In this document: positions 28,226 through 38,185 of the stretch, piece by piece | Numbering within the stretch: position 1 is the stretch's first letter | Layout of the letters: the number at the start of each line of letters is the position of its first letter | Source of the DNA: Gracilariopsis chorda | Taxonomy: Eukaryota > Rhodophyta > Florideophyceae > Gracilariales > Gracilariaceae | DNA length: 64,000 nucleotides | Reading direction: 5' to 3' | Assembly (NCBI GenBank): GCA_003194525.1 | Contig: NBIV01000055.1 | Span: forward strand, 62,001-126,000 | Translations under genes and position numbers: made by a program | Notes under the pieces: model-generated | Told to the model about the DNA's origin: nothing | What the model saw: the letters and a program-made list of their open reading frames with translations, nothing else | Databases searched by the model: none

Positions 28226-29527
28226 TCAGTGGGAACTACTTTTTGTTTCACGACGACGACTTTGCTCTTTTAACAAAGCACTCATGGCATTCCCAAAGTG
28301 CAGAGAAGCCTTCTTGGCTTGTGTTGGCTTAATCCTGCCATAGGACACTCGAATATAACCGCACATCCCGAATGAAAAACCTGGGCAGACGAGGATACGA
28401 AATCGTGTAGCGAGAAAATCGACAGAAAAGCTATCATCTGCTTCGGTCTTTTCGGCAATATACTGAGTGTCATCGTAAGGCAGGAAAAAGTAGAAAGCTC
28501 CACATGGAAGCACATAGTTAGAAAGACTGACAGCGCAATATGCTTTCTTCACGGCCTCACAAAACTGCACCCAGACAAATCGCATCATAGAAATATAGTT
28601 GTCCTTTTCATAGAATGGGCTGTGTTTCAAGGCTTCGCAGGCGACGAACTGGCTCAAGAGAGAAGCGTGTGTCGGAATAGTATCCTGCACTTTCCGCATA
28701 TCGGCGGAAATTCTCTTTGGATAGAGAAGAGCCCCAACACGCCAGCCAGCTAAACCGTACACTTTAGACATGGTGTACAATTTTATAATGTGTTCGTCAG
28801 GCTCCGGGGAGAAGACCGTTTTGTCATCGTCTCTGTAAGAAAACTCACGGTAAGCTTCGTCGAGAATGAGCCATACATTGCGTTTCTTACACATAGTTGA
28901 AATTTTCTGCAACAGCGAACTTGGAAAAACGACGCCTGATGGGTTTCCTGGATTGACGATAACAACCGCTTTAGATTTCTCAGTTATTCGATCTCCAATG
29001 TCTTCAATATTCGGTAAGAATGTGGTAACATCTACAGGAACCGCACGTGGTACCACTCCTGCCATGACAAGCGCGTTCTCATGAGAAAAGTAGTACGGAA
29101 GAACTAGCAGAACTTCATCCCCGGAATCGCAAAGAGCCAAAACGATGTTTACGAAACCTTGGTTTGCTCCAGCTGTTATCATGAGCTCATGTTTTGGGAA
29201 CAGAGTATCCAATGAATGAAGGTCGTCACTGGGAAACTTTGGCTGGTTATTGTATCCACGACCAAGAATGTTTCCCCAAAGCCTTCGTAAGTCCTCAGAG
29301 CCAACAACATCTCCGTATTCACACATTTGCTTAGCGGTAGCGGGATCTTGCAAAAAGTGTTGCACGCTTTCTTGTGCTTCCGGGGGCATACCGATGAATG
29401 GAGCGCCCTGACAAAGGCTTAAATTGACGGTGGATGAGTATTTCTTCAACAATTCGTCAATGATTGCGGGCTTGGTTTGCTGGATACGATGAGATGTACA
29501 AGGCTGTTTCTCAGACAACGAAGACAT
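28226..29527 (-). CDS. Class I/II PLP-dependent aminotransferase
   Basis: 433 residues. Fold-type I aminotransferase signature: substrate loop QGAPFIGMPP, TAGANQGFVNIVLALCDSGDEVLL, NPGNPSGVVFP (PLP phosphate/Asn region), LILDEAYREFSY (PLP-ring Asp), and the Schiff-base lysine in TMSKVYGLAGWRVG. The conserved Arg for the substrate carboxylate is in GYIRVSYGR. It resembles aspartate/methionine-type aminotransferases of bacterial and plant subgroups; substrate is uncertain. No obvious targeting peptide (MSSLSEKQPCTSH), so a cytosolic location is likely. Confidence 0.9.
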   Translation of the reverse strand: MSSLSEKQPCTSHRIQQTKPAIIDELLKKYSSTVNLSLCQGAPFIGMPPEAQESVQHFLQDPATAKQMCEYGDVVGSEDLRRLWGNILGRGYNNQPKFPSDDLHSLDTLFPKHELMITAGANQGFVNIVLALCDSGDEVLLVLPYYFSHENALVMAGVVPRAVPVDVTTFLPNIEDIGDRITEKSKAVVIVNPGNPSGVVFPSSLLQKISTMCKKRNVWLILDEAYREFSYRDDDKTVFSPEPDEHIIKLYTMSKVYGLAGWRVGALLYPKRISADMRKVQDTIPTHASLLSQFVACEALKHSPFYEKDNYISMMRFVWVQFCEAVKKAYCAVSLSNYVLPCGAFYFFLPYDDTQYIAEKTEADDSFSVDFLATRFRILVCPGFSFGMCGYIRVSYGRIKPTQAKKASLHFGNAMSALLKEQSRRRETKSSSH

Positions 29528-30940
29528 TGTGCATCAAAAAGAAATACGCAGTTCACTCGTATGGCCTTGTTACAGTTTTGGCGCAGCTTGAGACTGAATA
29601 ATCTGGTTGTCCTTCCGATAAGCTTAGAGGAACAAGGATCTTTCAAGCTGTCCGGAGCGGGGCACAAGGCGCGATGAATGTTGTGATGATTTGTGGCAGA
29701 AACTAAGAAGTACACTGTGTCTTGGGAGATACGCGAGGCTCGTGGCAGTGGATTTGTCGCTAATCTGATATCATGCTCCAGATATCTAACAACGTAGACT
29801 TCTGCACGGCGATCATATTTCGCATTTAATTCCGACGAAGATCTCCCGTGAAGAACACCTTGTTTTGTTACGGGAATGAAAATGCGCAGGCTCCGATATG
29901 TTGACAAGCATCTCGATCGCGGGAGATGCACAACCGTTTTCTTGTGGTCGCACTTTAGTGGAATTCTCGTCTCGGCGTGTATGGGGAAGAAGTAGCAGCA
30001 TGAGGGGACTTTCTACTTGTTCCGAACACATCGCAGGAAAAGGTGTACTCGGGAAATGGGAACCACGGTCAAACAAAATCAGCTCTGAGATCATCTGCAA
30101 ACTGTCAGTACTTCTGGATATCGGGTTGCAGGAATGTCGAAAAGTTCAAACGGGAGTTGTAGCAGTACTTGTCTTTTTCTTGTATACTTTTTGTGTAATG
30201 AGAGTAGTATACGTACGCTGGACTGTACGGTTGGATTGCGGCAGTGCGCGGCAGAGGATTGCGAGCTCACATGAAGTGCCTGCGAGCGAGAAAAGCGTGC
30301 GTCAGCGAAGTGCTGTCGCCAAAAAACAAGAGCAATTGCTTTCGAACGCGCCCCACACATGCTGTGCCCGATGCAAAAAGCGCGAAGGAGCCGTGCGCAC
30401 GGAAAGAGAGAACTTGCTGAATGCATGCATAACTATCTGTATTGTTTAGATAAGTGTCACATCAATGGGTGTTGAAATAGCTCGACTTCGGCTCTGACTC
30501 TTGTGGAACAAGGCGAAGAATACCGACGAGTGGTGTATCCCGGAGAGACGATCAGCCTGGCCTGGGCTCAACTCGACCTCAGTCTGAAGTGTTTAAGCTT
30601 TGTCCCTTACCCCGTAGCCCCCATGTTAAGCCCTTTTGCTGTTAAAAAGTCCTTTCTTTGAAAGGGTAGGGCGCTGAACGTTTACAGACGTTGTCAGGAT
30701 AAAAAACAACCTCGTAAAGGGTTTGCAATCCTAGCCTGTGATGTTGCATATAACCCTTTACTTCGTACTATGCATGTATGCAACCCTATTACCGTCGGTA
30801 GCAGTTAAAGGGTTAGGGGACCGCTAGCAGTTAGCCGCTAGCAATCTATCCCCTGGGCTTTGTACGAAAGTGCAGGCTACAGTCAACTTCATACGTGCAG
30901 TCTCAATAGATTCTGCGCCGCTGAAAAGCAGCCTGCTTCG
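29528..30940. other. Intergenic, no supported gene; GTTAGC...CTATCC block
   Basis: About 1.4 kb. A plus-strand frame at 29898-30449 has one hydrophobic segment but otherwise random-looking composition; I do not call it. The interval 30620-30860 is rich in AACCCTTTA/TAAAGGGTT words and ends with a (TAGCAGTTAG...CTATCC) block (30798-30854) that recurs elsewhere in the window. Confidence 0.35.
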
Positions 30941-30980
30941 TGTGCATTTTGACGCATCTTGACGCATTTTGACGCATCTT
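30941..30980. repeat. 10-bp tandem repeat GACGCAT(C/T)TT
   Basis: Three perfect-register copies of GACGCAT(C/T)TT (30951-30980), preceded by a partial GTGCATTTT. Located about 300 bp upstream of the cyclophilin ATG. Confidence 0.9.
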
Positions 30981-31279
30981 GCATGCTGACAGAAATCAAA
31001 TGTTGGCTCAGCCAACTTGGCTGCCAGTGATTTTGCGGTACAGAAATCCGAGAAGGTGCAACGTAACGATATTGCTCCGCAACCTGACGTAGAACTGGAA
31101 AGGCAACTCCGTCTCCGCTCTGCGATCATTCTCGCAACTCTTCCCTTGTTTTCATCTCACATTCGAGCAGTCGAGTGCATCAAAAGCTTGCATACCATAG
31201 TTTGACAATCGCATCTCTGCGGATACGCTCTGCAACTTTGCCAAAATATCCTCCACAACCTCACGTCTTCTCCATCCAA

Positions 31280-32266
31280 ATGTCCCGACGCAGACCAACG
31301 GAACTGGACAATCTGTCGCCAGACGGCGATTTGGAATCTGCCAATTGTGATCTCACCAATGGCAAACAACGAACACCAGCCGAGCGCGCGGGCCGTTTCT
31401 TCCGAACACGACCAGTTAGTTCTCTACTTCTCATCATATTTCTATGCTCCATAGCATTGATCACTTTCACAGCAGGTCGTTCGGTCGCCCGCTTGCTTTC
31501 CGGAGTCAAAACAAAGAAGTCAGCTTCGGAAGTGATTGCAGCAAATCTCACAATACCAGACACGGAGGACGTACCTGCTCCGGATGAGAAGGGTGCGCTT
31601 ATTGACGGTTCAGATGCTCGAGATGCTATTCAGGTTGCCGTCGAAAAACGCTTGGATCAACAGACTATGGACGAACGTAACGCCGTTGCAGAATCCAAGT
31701 GCCACCGCAAGTTTGAGCCCGGGAAACTTGGCTCTGAGCGCACTCTATGTGTGACAGATGAGTTCTATTTTGATATTGCCATCGGGGGTAAGCCGGTGGG
31801 CAGAATCACCATTGGTGTATTCGGTGATGTGGTACCAAAGAGCGCCGCCAACTTCCGAGCGTTAGCGACTTGTACCGGCGTGTTTGCCGATGATACACTT
31901 TGCTACAGACAAGATTCCTTCCACAGAGTTGTGACCAACTTTGTGGCACAAGGTGGATCAAAGGCCACTGGTCGTTCTATATATGGACCAACCTTCAGGG
32001 AAGAGAAGTCTTCCGATCATCATAGCTTCTTGCAACATGCCGAACGCGGTGTCGTTTCATGGGCAGAGTATCCAATTGGCAGTCAGTTTTTCATCTTGAT
32101 TCGAGATGAGGCCAAGTATCTTGATTTGAATCATGTTGTTTTCGGTATTGTCACTGATGGTTTTGATGTGCTGGGCAAGATCCACGATGCTCCTCGCACG
32201 GGCGAAGAACCTACGGAAAGAGTTACCATCACAGATTGTGGAGATGTACACAAGGCTATGTCATAA
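31280..32266 (+). CDS. Membrane-anchored cyclophilin-type peptidyl-prolyl isomerase
   Basis: 328 residues from ATG 31280. A cytosolic-looking N-terminus (~45 residues) precedes one transmembrane segment (SLLLIIFLCSIALITFTAG, about 31420-31480), predicting type II topology with the catalytic domain in the ER/secretory lumen. After a ~90-residue stem, the cyclophilin domain reads GGKPVGRITIGVFGDVVPKSAANFRAL, DSFHRVVTNFVAQGG (catalytic Arg present), RGVVSWAEYPIGSQFFIL and LDLNHVVFGIV. The usual SMANAGPNTNGSQFFI segment is altered (VSWAEYPIGSQFFI), and the cyclosporin-binding Trp position is not evident. Catalytic competence is plausible but not certain. Confidence 0.88.
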   Translation: MSRRRPTELDNLSPDGDLESANCDLTNGKQRTPAERAGRFFRTRPVSSLLLIIFLCSIALITFTAGRSVARLLSGVKTKKSASEVIAANLTIPDTEDVPAPDEKGALIDGSDARDAIQVAVEKRLDQQTMDERNAVAESKCHRKFEPGKLGSERTLCVTDEFYFDIAIGGKPVGRITIGVFGDVVPKSAANFRALATCTGVFADDTLCYRQDSFHRVVTNFVAQGGSKATGRSIYGPTFREEKSSDHHSFLQHAERGVVSWAEYPIGSQFFILIRDEAKYLDLNHVVFGIVTDGFDVLGKIHDAPRTGEEPTERVTITDCGDVHKAMS

Positions 32267-34202
32267 GGTCGGGTAACAGTTTCCGTTCTTCTACACTCAG
32301 CCAAAGCCCGCCAATGTTTCGGACCAATATACTAGATAACATTTGGTATACAATAACACTGCCCGCAGTACGTTGCCCATTGCTCGCAAAAGTTTCATAC
32401 TGTTTGCAGAGCTTATGAAGTACAAGGTCACTGTCGATACGGCATAGTACGAAGACTGATTAGCGTTGTCAAAACCGGCAAAGTATGTTGACCATAGGAG
32501 TTCGCTCCGTGGTCCAATATGTGTTAAGTACGGCAAAGCCTACTACAAGAAGACGTGCGCACCCTTGAGAGGAATATCACCCTTTAGACTGCGGAGACCA
32601 ATGCCGTTTTTGAGAAATCGCAATTGCTGAGTACATTTCCGTTTCATGCTCTAGAGCACAGCTCTCTGAGGGGCTTCTCCATAGCTTGTTGAGAAGCATC
32701 TTAAAGCTGACTCAAAATGTTGACTGTTTTGCCATACGAACAAAGAATACAGCAGCATATGCATCTCATTTGTCGCAGTCAACACTCTTGCCGAAGAAGA
32801 TTCCTTCTAATGTATGACTCTTCTGTACTAGCGTGCGGCTTATGAAAAACGTGACTTGACCACCATCACTGGTGCGCGCTTTCTTGCTCAGCTACTAACT
32901 ACTTATAGAGATATATACGTCTCATGTGCTCCAAGTGAATTCCTGTGGTTGCTGGCTGCGTGTTAGTGTTCCTACTCACTCATAGGACTTTATTGTTGTA
33001 TATGATTAACCATTCAGACGAAACTGTTCCGTAAACTTAGATACGTGAGCCCGGAAACAAAACAATAGGTGAATAACGAGGCAACTTTTTATACTGATAG
33101 ATTCTTTAAAAAAGAGAAAGATGAAGACGACTCTTTACAAACACAAGTGCGCTCACAAATTCTATGAGCTACGCCTTTTTTTGTACTTCCGACCAGCTTC
33201 CGACGTCAAGGAAGGTCTTGCATTTCTTACAACGTCGATTCATATCCCACGTCGCTACAATTCTTCTACGAACAGGTGTTCAGTATCTAAAGTTCTTAGT
33301 CATTCAAAAGTGCAGGCTCCACAGCTCACCTAACTGAAGCACGGATTACCTTTACCCTCGTCGCTTATGGACGTTCTCACTTGCACGAGAACGACGTCCG
33401 TATTTGTTTCGCAAGTAGATGAACCCGTCAACCCTGTCGTATCGTACTGTGGTGCGAGAGGGGAGTGATTCTGTCACTGCGGCCATGAAGATACGAGTGG
33501 GAACGAAGGCAATTCTTTGATAGTTCGTCACAACTTGCGATTTCAGTTTGCTTTGTGCTAGATTGGCAGTTCGAAAAGGGTTCACAAGGAAAATGCTAGT
33601 GATCCCTCCTTGCAGTAGTCACTAACCCGCTCGTCGTTGTATACCAAACGTTAACTATGCGAATGAGGGGAACCCGGACTCACACACAACGGCGTGACTC
33701 GGGAACACAGTCTTCGTCTCAGAGACTTGCTCAAAGACTTATTACATTGAGGTCGGAAAGAGCCTCGTACGCCCTTACAACCAAGCATCAGCAGTAGTAC
33801 CCAAAACAAGTGCCAGTACTTAGACTCAAACAGTTTTTTCGCCTATCGGCCCTGTACGTTACTTGCGACGAGAGTCATAGATTCCTGGCAGTAACAATTT
33901 TCATGATGTACAAATGCCTATAAGTTGAACAGATCCTCTTTGTCGATGATCTTCGATGATTTTGGGCATACTGTTTCGAGTCCGCTGTCCACAGAAAGTC
34001 TGAATTCCGGCGTTGTTTGGTATGCTACTTATCATTTGAATAAACGGCGTGTTCTTGAGGTAGACTACACCAACGCATACGTCGAGCAGCGAGAGCTCTT
34101 CCAAGGCCTCGAAGTTGTCAAGCCCTTGAGCAGGAATCCCAACGGAGTAAAACACAAGGAGAGTTGAGGGGTTAGCAGTTCTATCCTTTCTACCTGGCTA
34201 CC
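32267..34202. other. Intergenic, no supported gene
   Basis: About 1.9 kb, AT-richer. A frame at 33925-34167 contains RRVLEVDYTNAYVEQRELFQ, faintly like the catalytic start of Ty1/copia reverse transcriptases (VDYTNAY), suggesting a decayed fragment. A minus-strand frame at 33352-33585 has even amino-acid composition but no recognised family. Confidence 0.35.
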
Positions 34203-34860
34203 TGAAGCCTTAAACGACCCGGGAGGTCGTTAAACTCGGCCAGGCGATCGGTCAGCTTGCCGGTCGCGGACCAGGGTGGAAAGTCGTGAAAAGGCCCCCG
34301 TCTAACTGCACGTACGCAGTCGGTCACGAGCCTGTTGTCAGAAGAAGATCCAACCGCTGTTTGCTGATTTTTTCCCCCGAAGGAAGAGCTTGAAAGGAGC
34401 CTCTGGACGGGGTTTTTCCAGGGTTTTCTCGGAGGACTACGCTTGGGACAGATGATGGTACAAGGTACGAGCCGGTTCTTTTGTCTGATCTCGTCGATGA
34501 TATGAGGATTGGGCGAAAGGATGTCGTCAGTGGTTGCTATGGCGGCCAACGTGGTACACGCGAAGCGCCTTGTCGTGGTGTGCCCCTTACCCGACGATCT
34601 CTAGAGGGTGAATGAAGAGATGCAGAGAAGAAGGCGCTTGTCGTCGGAAACGAAACGCTTCAGCGGTTGAAGACACCTACGGGACCTTATACTTTTTTCG
34701 TATCATATGTAGCCCAGTGAGTGTAGCACGGCTACTGGTTTGTATTTCGTGGCTACGGTATAGGAGTAAATATCATAGGTTGTCGGGGTTCTTAGCAAAC
34801 CCCCGCGCGACGAGGAATTAATGTATGCGTGTTCGCAAAAGAGAGAGAGTGAAGCCTTAA
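34203..34860 (+). mobile_element. SINE-like retroposon, copy 1 (diverged)
   Basis: Body about 34216-34849, starting GACCCGGGAGGTCGTTAAACTCG and ending in (GA)n. It is flanked by the 11-bp direct repeat TGAAGCCTTAA at 34203-34213 and 34850-34860. The variable 11-12 bp target duplication, absence of a coding frame and microsatellite tail fit a non-autonomous, LINE-mobilised retroposon. This copy differs from copies 2 and 3 throughout by many substitutions and small indels, so it is older. A GGGG(T)TCTTAGCAAACCCC stem-loop precedes the tail. Confidence 0.85.
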
Positions 34861-35222
34861 CTTTGGTGTTTCTTTGTGAGGTGGATAAAATATTCTATTC
34901 TGAACAATTTCAACTCGATTGATAGCAAGATATGCTGTGAGCTTGAACGAATCTCAGGCTGAGATTCTCAGCACCACGCGTTGCTCTGATTCCGGACTTG
35001 CAGAACTCCATCGCTCGTAGTCCTCGACACGATGCTTACGGACTCGCTTTCCAAACCGTGACTAGAGACAACCACGACTCATCAATCACAGCCTCTACCA
35101 AACGCAACTGATCCTCTGACGGGACCTTGCCATTCACCTCAGATAGACACCACTGAGCATCCACGGGACTTCACCATTCATCACAGAAGACTTCTGTCAT
35201 ATCATTCAATACAGAGCATACC

Positions 35223-36194
35223 ATGATCATCATGGAACACATCACTGCTTTCCTCACCAGTGTCATCAATGTCTTATTCTTTAAAGGCACCTCCATTCCA
35301 CTACCGTCTTTCATGCATTCCGCTGCAGAGTTCGTCACCGACGTATTAACCAGTGACTATTTCCCGTTGCATATTCCGTATGTTGATCTCTATGATCACA
35401 ATCTAGCGCTCGCGATAATCGCCACAGCACTGCCCCCGCTCGTATGGAACATAATCGGTCCACTTGAATACTATACAAAGATCCCCTCCCGACTGTCCAT
35501 TCGCCCTATTATTGGCGTGTATCTCTCAGGCGCCATAATAGCAGCGCTCAGTGTTTTACGAAGCGCTCTTTTTATAGTTGCCATCCGCGGTCAGGAAAAA
35601 CTGAGTTACTTTGACACTTCCATGTTTCACGCCACTGGAGGCTTTCTTGCAGTTTGGGGTGTAAGCATGTTTCTTGGTGCATACTATCGATTGGGAATTC
35701 GTGGTACGTATCTTGGTGACTACTTCGGCTTTCTCATGGATCACAAAATCAGCGCATTTCCGTTTAGCATCTGCAATAACCCGATGTACGACGGATCCTC
35801 GCTCATGCACTTAGCGGAGGCAATAATGTTAGTTAACCTCTTTCTCTGTTGTTCACTTTTTACTGGTTGTAACCTTGGCTAACCATAATTTTTCCTTGCT
35901 ATGTTTTGTAACTTGTGCAACTTGCAGGGAACGTAGTCCTACTGGCATATTGCTTAGCTTGTGGCTCTTTTTCTGCTATCGATTTGGCTGTGTACTGGAA
36001 GAGTACGTTTCAAACTTATCCTACTCACAATTTGCGCGCGCCACAACATCTCATTCGGGTGGATATCTGACTTTCAGTTTTAATCGGGACACTTGTTCCC
36101 GTGCAGACCATTCACTTCGAAGCTGTACGCAGAACGTGATGCCCAAAGGGAAGCTGAACGATTGCAGAAGTTGGCAGAGACTAAAACCTCATGA
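35223..36194 (+). CDS. Phospholipid N-methyltransferase (PEMT/Opi3-type), three exons
   Basis: S-adenosylmethionine-dependent methylation of phosphatidylethanolamine derivatives toward phosphatidylcholine, in ER membranes. Exons 35223-35827, 35928-36002 and 36107-36194 join to 768 nt (255 residues). Intron 1 (100 bp): donor AT|GTTAGT, branch GGCTAAC, acceptor TTGCAG. Intron 2 (104 bp): donor GA|GTACGT, acceptor GTGCAG. Spliced sequence gives GDYFGFLMDHKI..FPFSICNNPMYDGS, HLAEAIMERSPTGILLSLWLFF and FEEPFT-type LEEPFTSKLYAERD, the hallmark order of PEMT C-termini. Several transmembrane helices in exon 1. Without splicing the frame stops at 35882, losing the conserved C-terminus. Confidence 0.85.
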
Positions 36195-36536
36195 TGTGGC
36201 AGCATTTCGTGTATTCATGATATACGCATGTCTATTCATGCGCTCAGCTACTACCTTCGTAGTTTCGAAAGCGTGGGCATCTTTACCAAAGAATTTCTCT
36301 TGCCGCCTGTAATCTCAACATCAGTGCCTGTTTCGTCGCTCGTTCTAGGAATGCCCTCAAACTTTAGAACACAAAGCTCTCTAACAGACACTATCGATGA
36401 AGAGGAGTTCTTCAAGAGCGATGTACACCAAGCGCAGGCATCCCGATCCTCGAAAAGTAGGAGCGTGTTTGAGGCTGATTGAAAAAAGATGTCACAAAGC
36501 ATTACCGTCAAAGATTGCGTTGCCTATGAAACTGTT
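36195..36536. other. Intergenic 3' of PEMT gene
   Basis: About 340 bp. A plus-strand frame at 36228-36482 has an acidic/Ser-rich end but overlaps the 3' UTR; not supported as a gene. Confidence 0.35.
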
Positions 36537-37207
36537 AGATACGGGAATGACCCGGGAGGTCGTTAAACTCGCCCAAGCAACCGGTCAGCTTGCCAGTTGC
36601 CCTCGCGGACCTGGGTGAATAGTCTTGAAAAGTCACCCGCGTAACTGCACGTACGCAGTCGGTCACGGGCCCGCTACCGGAAGAAGATCCAGCCGCTGTT
36701 TCCCTGAATTTTTCCCTCGAAGGAAGAGCTCCAAAGGAGCCTCTGGACCGGGGTTTTTTCCAGGGTTTTCTCGGAGGATCTACACTTGGATCAGACGCCG
36801 CAGCAGGTTACGCGCCGGTTCTTACCCCCGATCTTGCCGCTGAAATGAGGATTGGGCGGAAAGGATGTCGTCAATGGTTTCTTGGCGGCCAACGTGGTAC
36901 ATGCGAATCGCCTTGTCGTGGTGTGCCCCTTACCCGAGGACCTCTAGAGGTTGAATGAAATGGTGGAATGAAGAAGGCAACAGTCCTCGGAAACGAAACG
37001 ATTCTGCGGTTGAACACGCCTAGACACCTAATGCATTCTTAGTATAGTAGTAACCCAGTGTGTGTAGCACGACTCCGGGTTGTAGCTAATAGCTATCGTA
37101 CGAAGAACGCGTTATAGGTTGTAGGGGTCCTTAGCAAACCCCCGGGCTAACATAGAATTGATGTTACTCGTTCGTAATCAGAGAGAGAGAGAGAGAGATA
37201 CGGGAAT
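36537..37207 (+). mobile_element. SINE-like retroposon, copy 2 (young)
   Basis: Body 36549-37195, from GACCCGGGAGGTCG to a (GA)n tail, flanked by the perfect 12-bp duplication AGATACGGGAAT at 36537-36548 and 37196-37207. It is nearly identical to copy 3 at 52373, differing in the body by one substitution I noticed (GATCAGACG versus GATCAAACG) plus tail changes. Contains potential stems GGGTGA...TCACCC and a GGGG-CCTTAGCAAA-CCCC stem-loop before the tail. The ~72-codon frame inside is not credible as a gene. Confidence 0.92.
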
Positions 37208-37915
37208 AGGTTTTTCTTTTGTTTTATCTGTTGATGACGAGCCACAGAAGCTTGTGACATCAATATGGTAAAGGGCTACGTTCGTAGTCATGGCGGAATC
37301 GGACCGAAACCTGCAATGCAGCCTGTACAACAGTCTGGAGTCTTGTATCCTGTAAGGTTGTGGGACCTTGCTCGGATAAGAAGTGCATAGTGCGCAGGTC
37401 TGACCTGTTTGACGCCTTCAAAAAGTGCTTCTGAAGCAACAAGCAAACCAGTACCGTCGTGCTTTCTACTCTGGAATCATATTCTATACCTTCGCACTTG
37501 AGCAGCACCGACGCTCTCGTGAACAGAACACTGGAAAAAGGTTTATACCCACCAGGGATTCCTACGCTTTCCCGTAGAGAGCTCGGAGCCCTGGTAAAAC
37601 GATTCAACTAAAAAGCCATCCACTGTTATACAGTATCTATCTGCGCTACACAACGGTACACTGGAGCTCAAAAACAGATGAAAAATGACGGTGCAAAGTT
37701 CTGCTCATCAGGTGCGTTGCTTTGTCAAATCGAACAGCAGGTTTGGAAAATTATCTTTGGTACCGTTGCTACTAGCAACTTGCTAGCAGTTAGCTCTATC
37801 CTTGGTACGCCCCATCGTCCCTTCCAGCGCTCGGGACTTCGGGTTCTGCTAGTGAACAGAACAAGAACTACCGGGTCAAGGTCGCTGTCTTGCGGTAAAC
37901 CGACCATTGTGAAAC
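37208..37915. other. Intergenic with promoter-like words
   Basis: About 700 bp. A minus-strand frame at 37260-37607 has no recognised domain. The interval 37757-37809 holds TTTGGTACCGTTGC, CTAGCAGTTAGCTCTATCC and CCTTGGTACG, a combination of both recurrent blocks in this window, roughly 110-160 bp before the next ATG. Confidence 0.4.
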
Positions 37916-38182
37916 ATGGGATTGAATTTCAGTGTTACAATCGGGTTTAGTTTTCTTGCTGTTGTCCTCATCATCGTCATTCTCATATTGCTATACTGGA
38001 GAAGTCGAAAGAAACAGGGAAAGCCTTTCTGGCCTCGTCGAATTCAAACGCGTCCTGTCGTTATACCCGTTCCCAAACTTCCTCGACGCCCTCCTCGAGC
38101 CGCGAGGGATACAGGAAGGGGTCAAGCACACCGCAGTAGGTCAAGACGGCAAAAGTCTTCCAGACGACGTGCTCAGAGATGA
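37916..38182 (+). CDS. Small single-pass membrane protein with basic tail
   Basis: 88 residues: a short lumenal/outer N-terminus, one strong transmembrane helix (GFSFLAVVLIIVILILLYW, about 37940-38000), then a very basic Arg/Pro-rich tail. The promoter-like blocks upstream (37757-37809) support a gene. No family recognised. The stop lies 3 bp from the stop of the convergent RNB gene, so the transcripts must overlap. A second frame (37932-38189) is also open; the transmembrane reading is favoured. Confidence 0.5.
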   Translation: MGLNFSVTIGFSFLAVVLIIVILILLYWRSRKKQGKPFWPRRIQTRPVVIPVPKLPRRPPRAARDTGRGQAHRSRSRRQKSSRRRAQR

Positions 38183-38185
38183 TTT

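Noticed and set aside
29898..30449. 183-codon plus-strand frame with one hydrophobic segment
   Set aside because: Composition looks random and minus-strand frames overlap it; no family resemblance.
30805..30835. Telomere-like repeat (GGGTTAGGGG)
   Set aside because: A single unit without tandem repetition; it belongs to the recurrent GTTAGC block.
33925..34167. Ty1/copia reverse-transcriptase fragment (VDYTNAY)
   Set aside because: Only a dozen residues resemble the family; flanks give no further motifs, so not called as an element.
36625..36843. 72-codon frame inside SINE-like copies 2 and 3
   Set aside because: Not open in copy 1 and of random composition; a by-product of the non-coding element.
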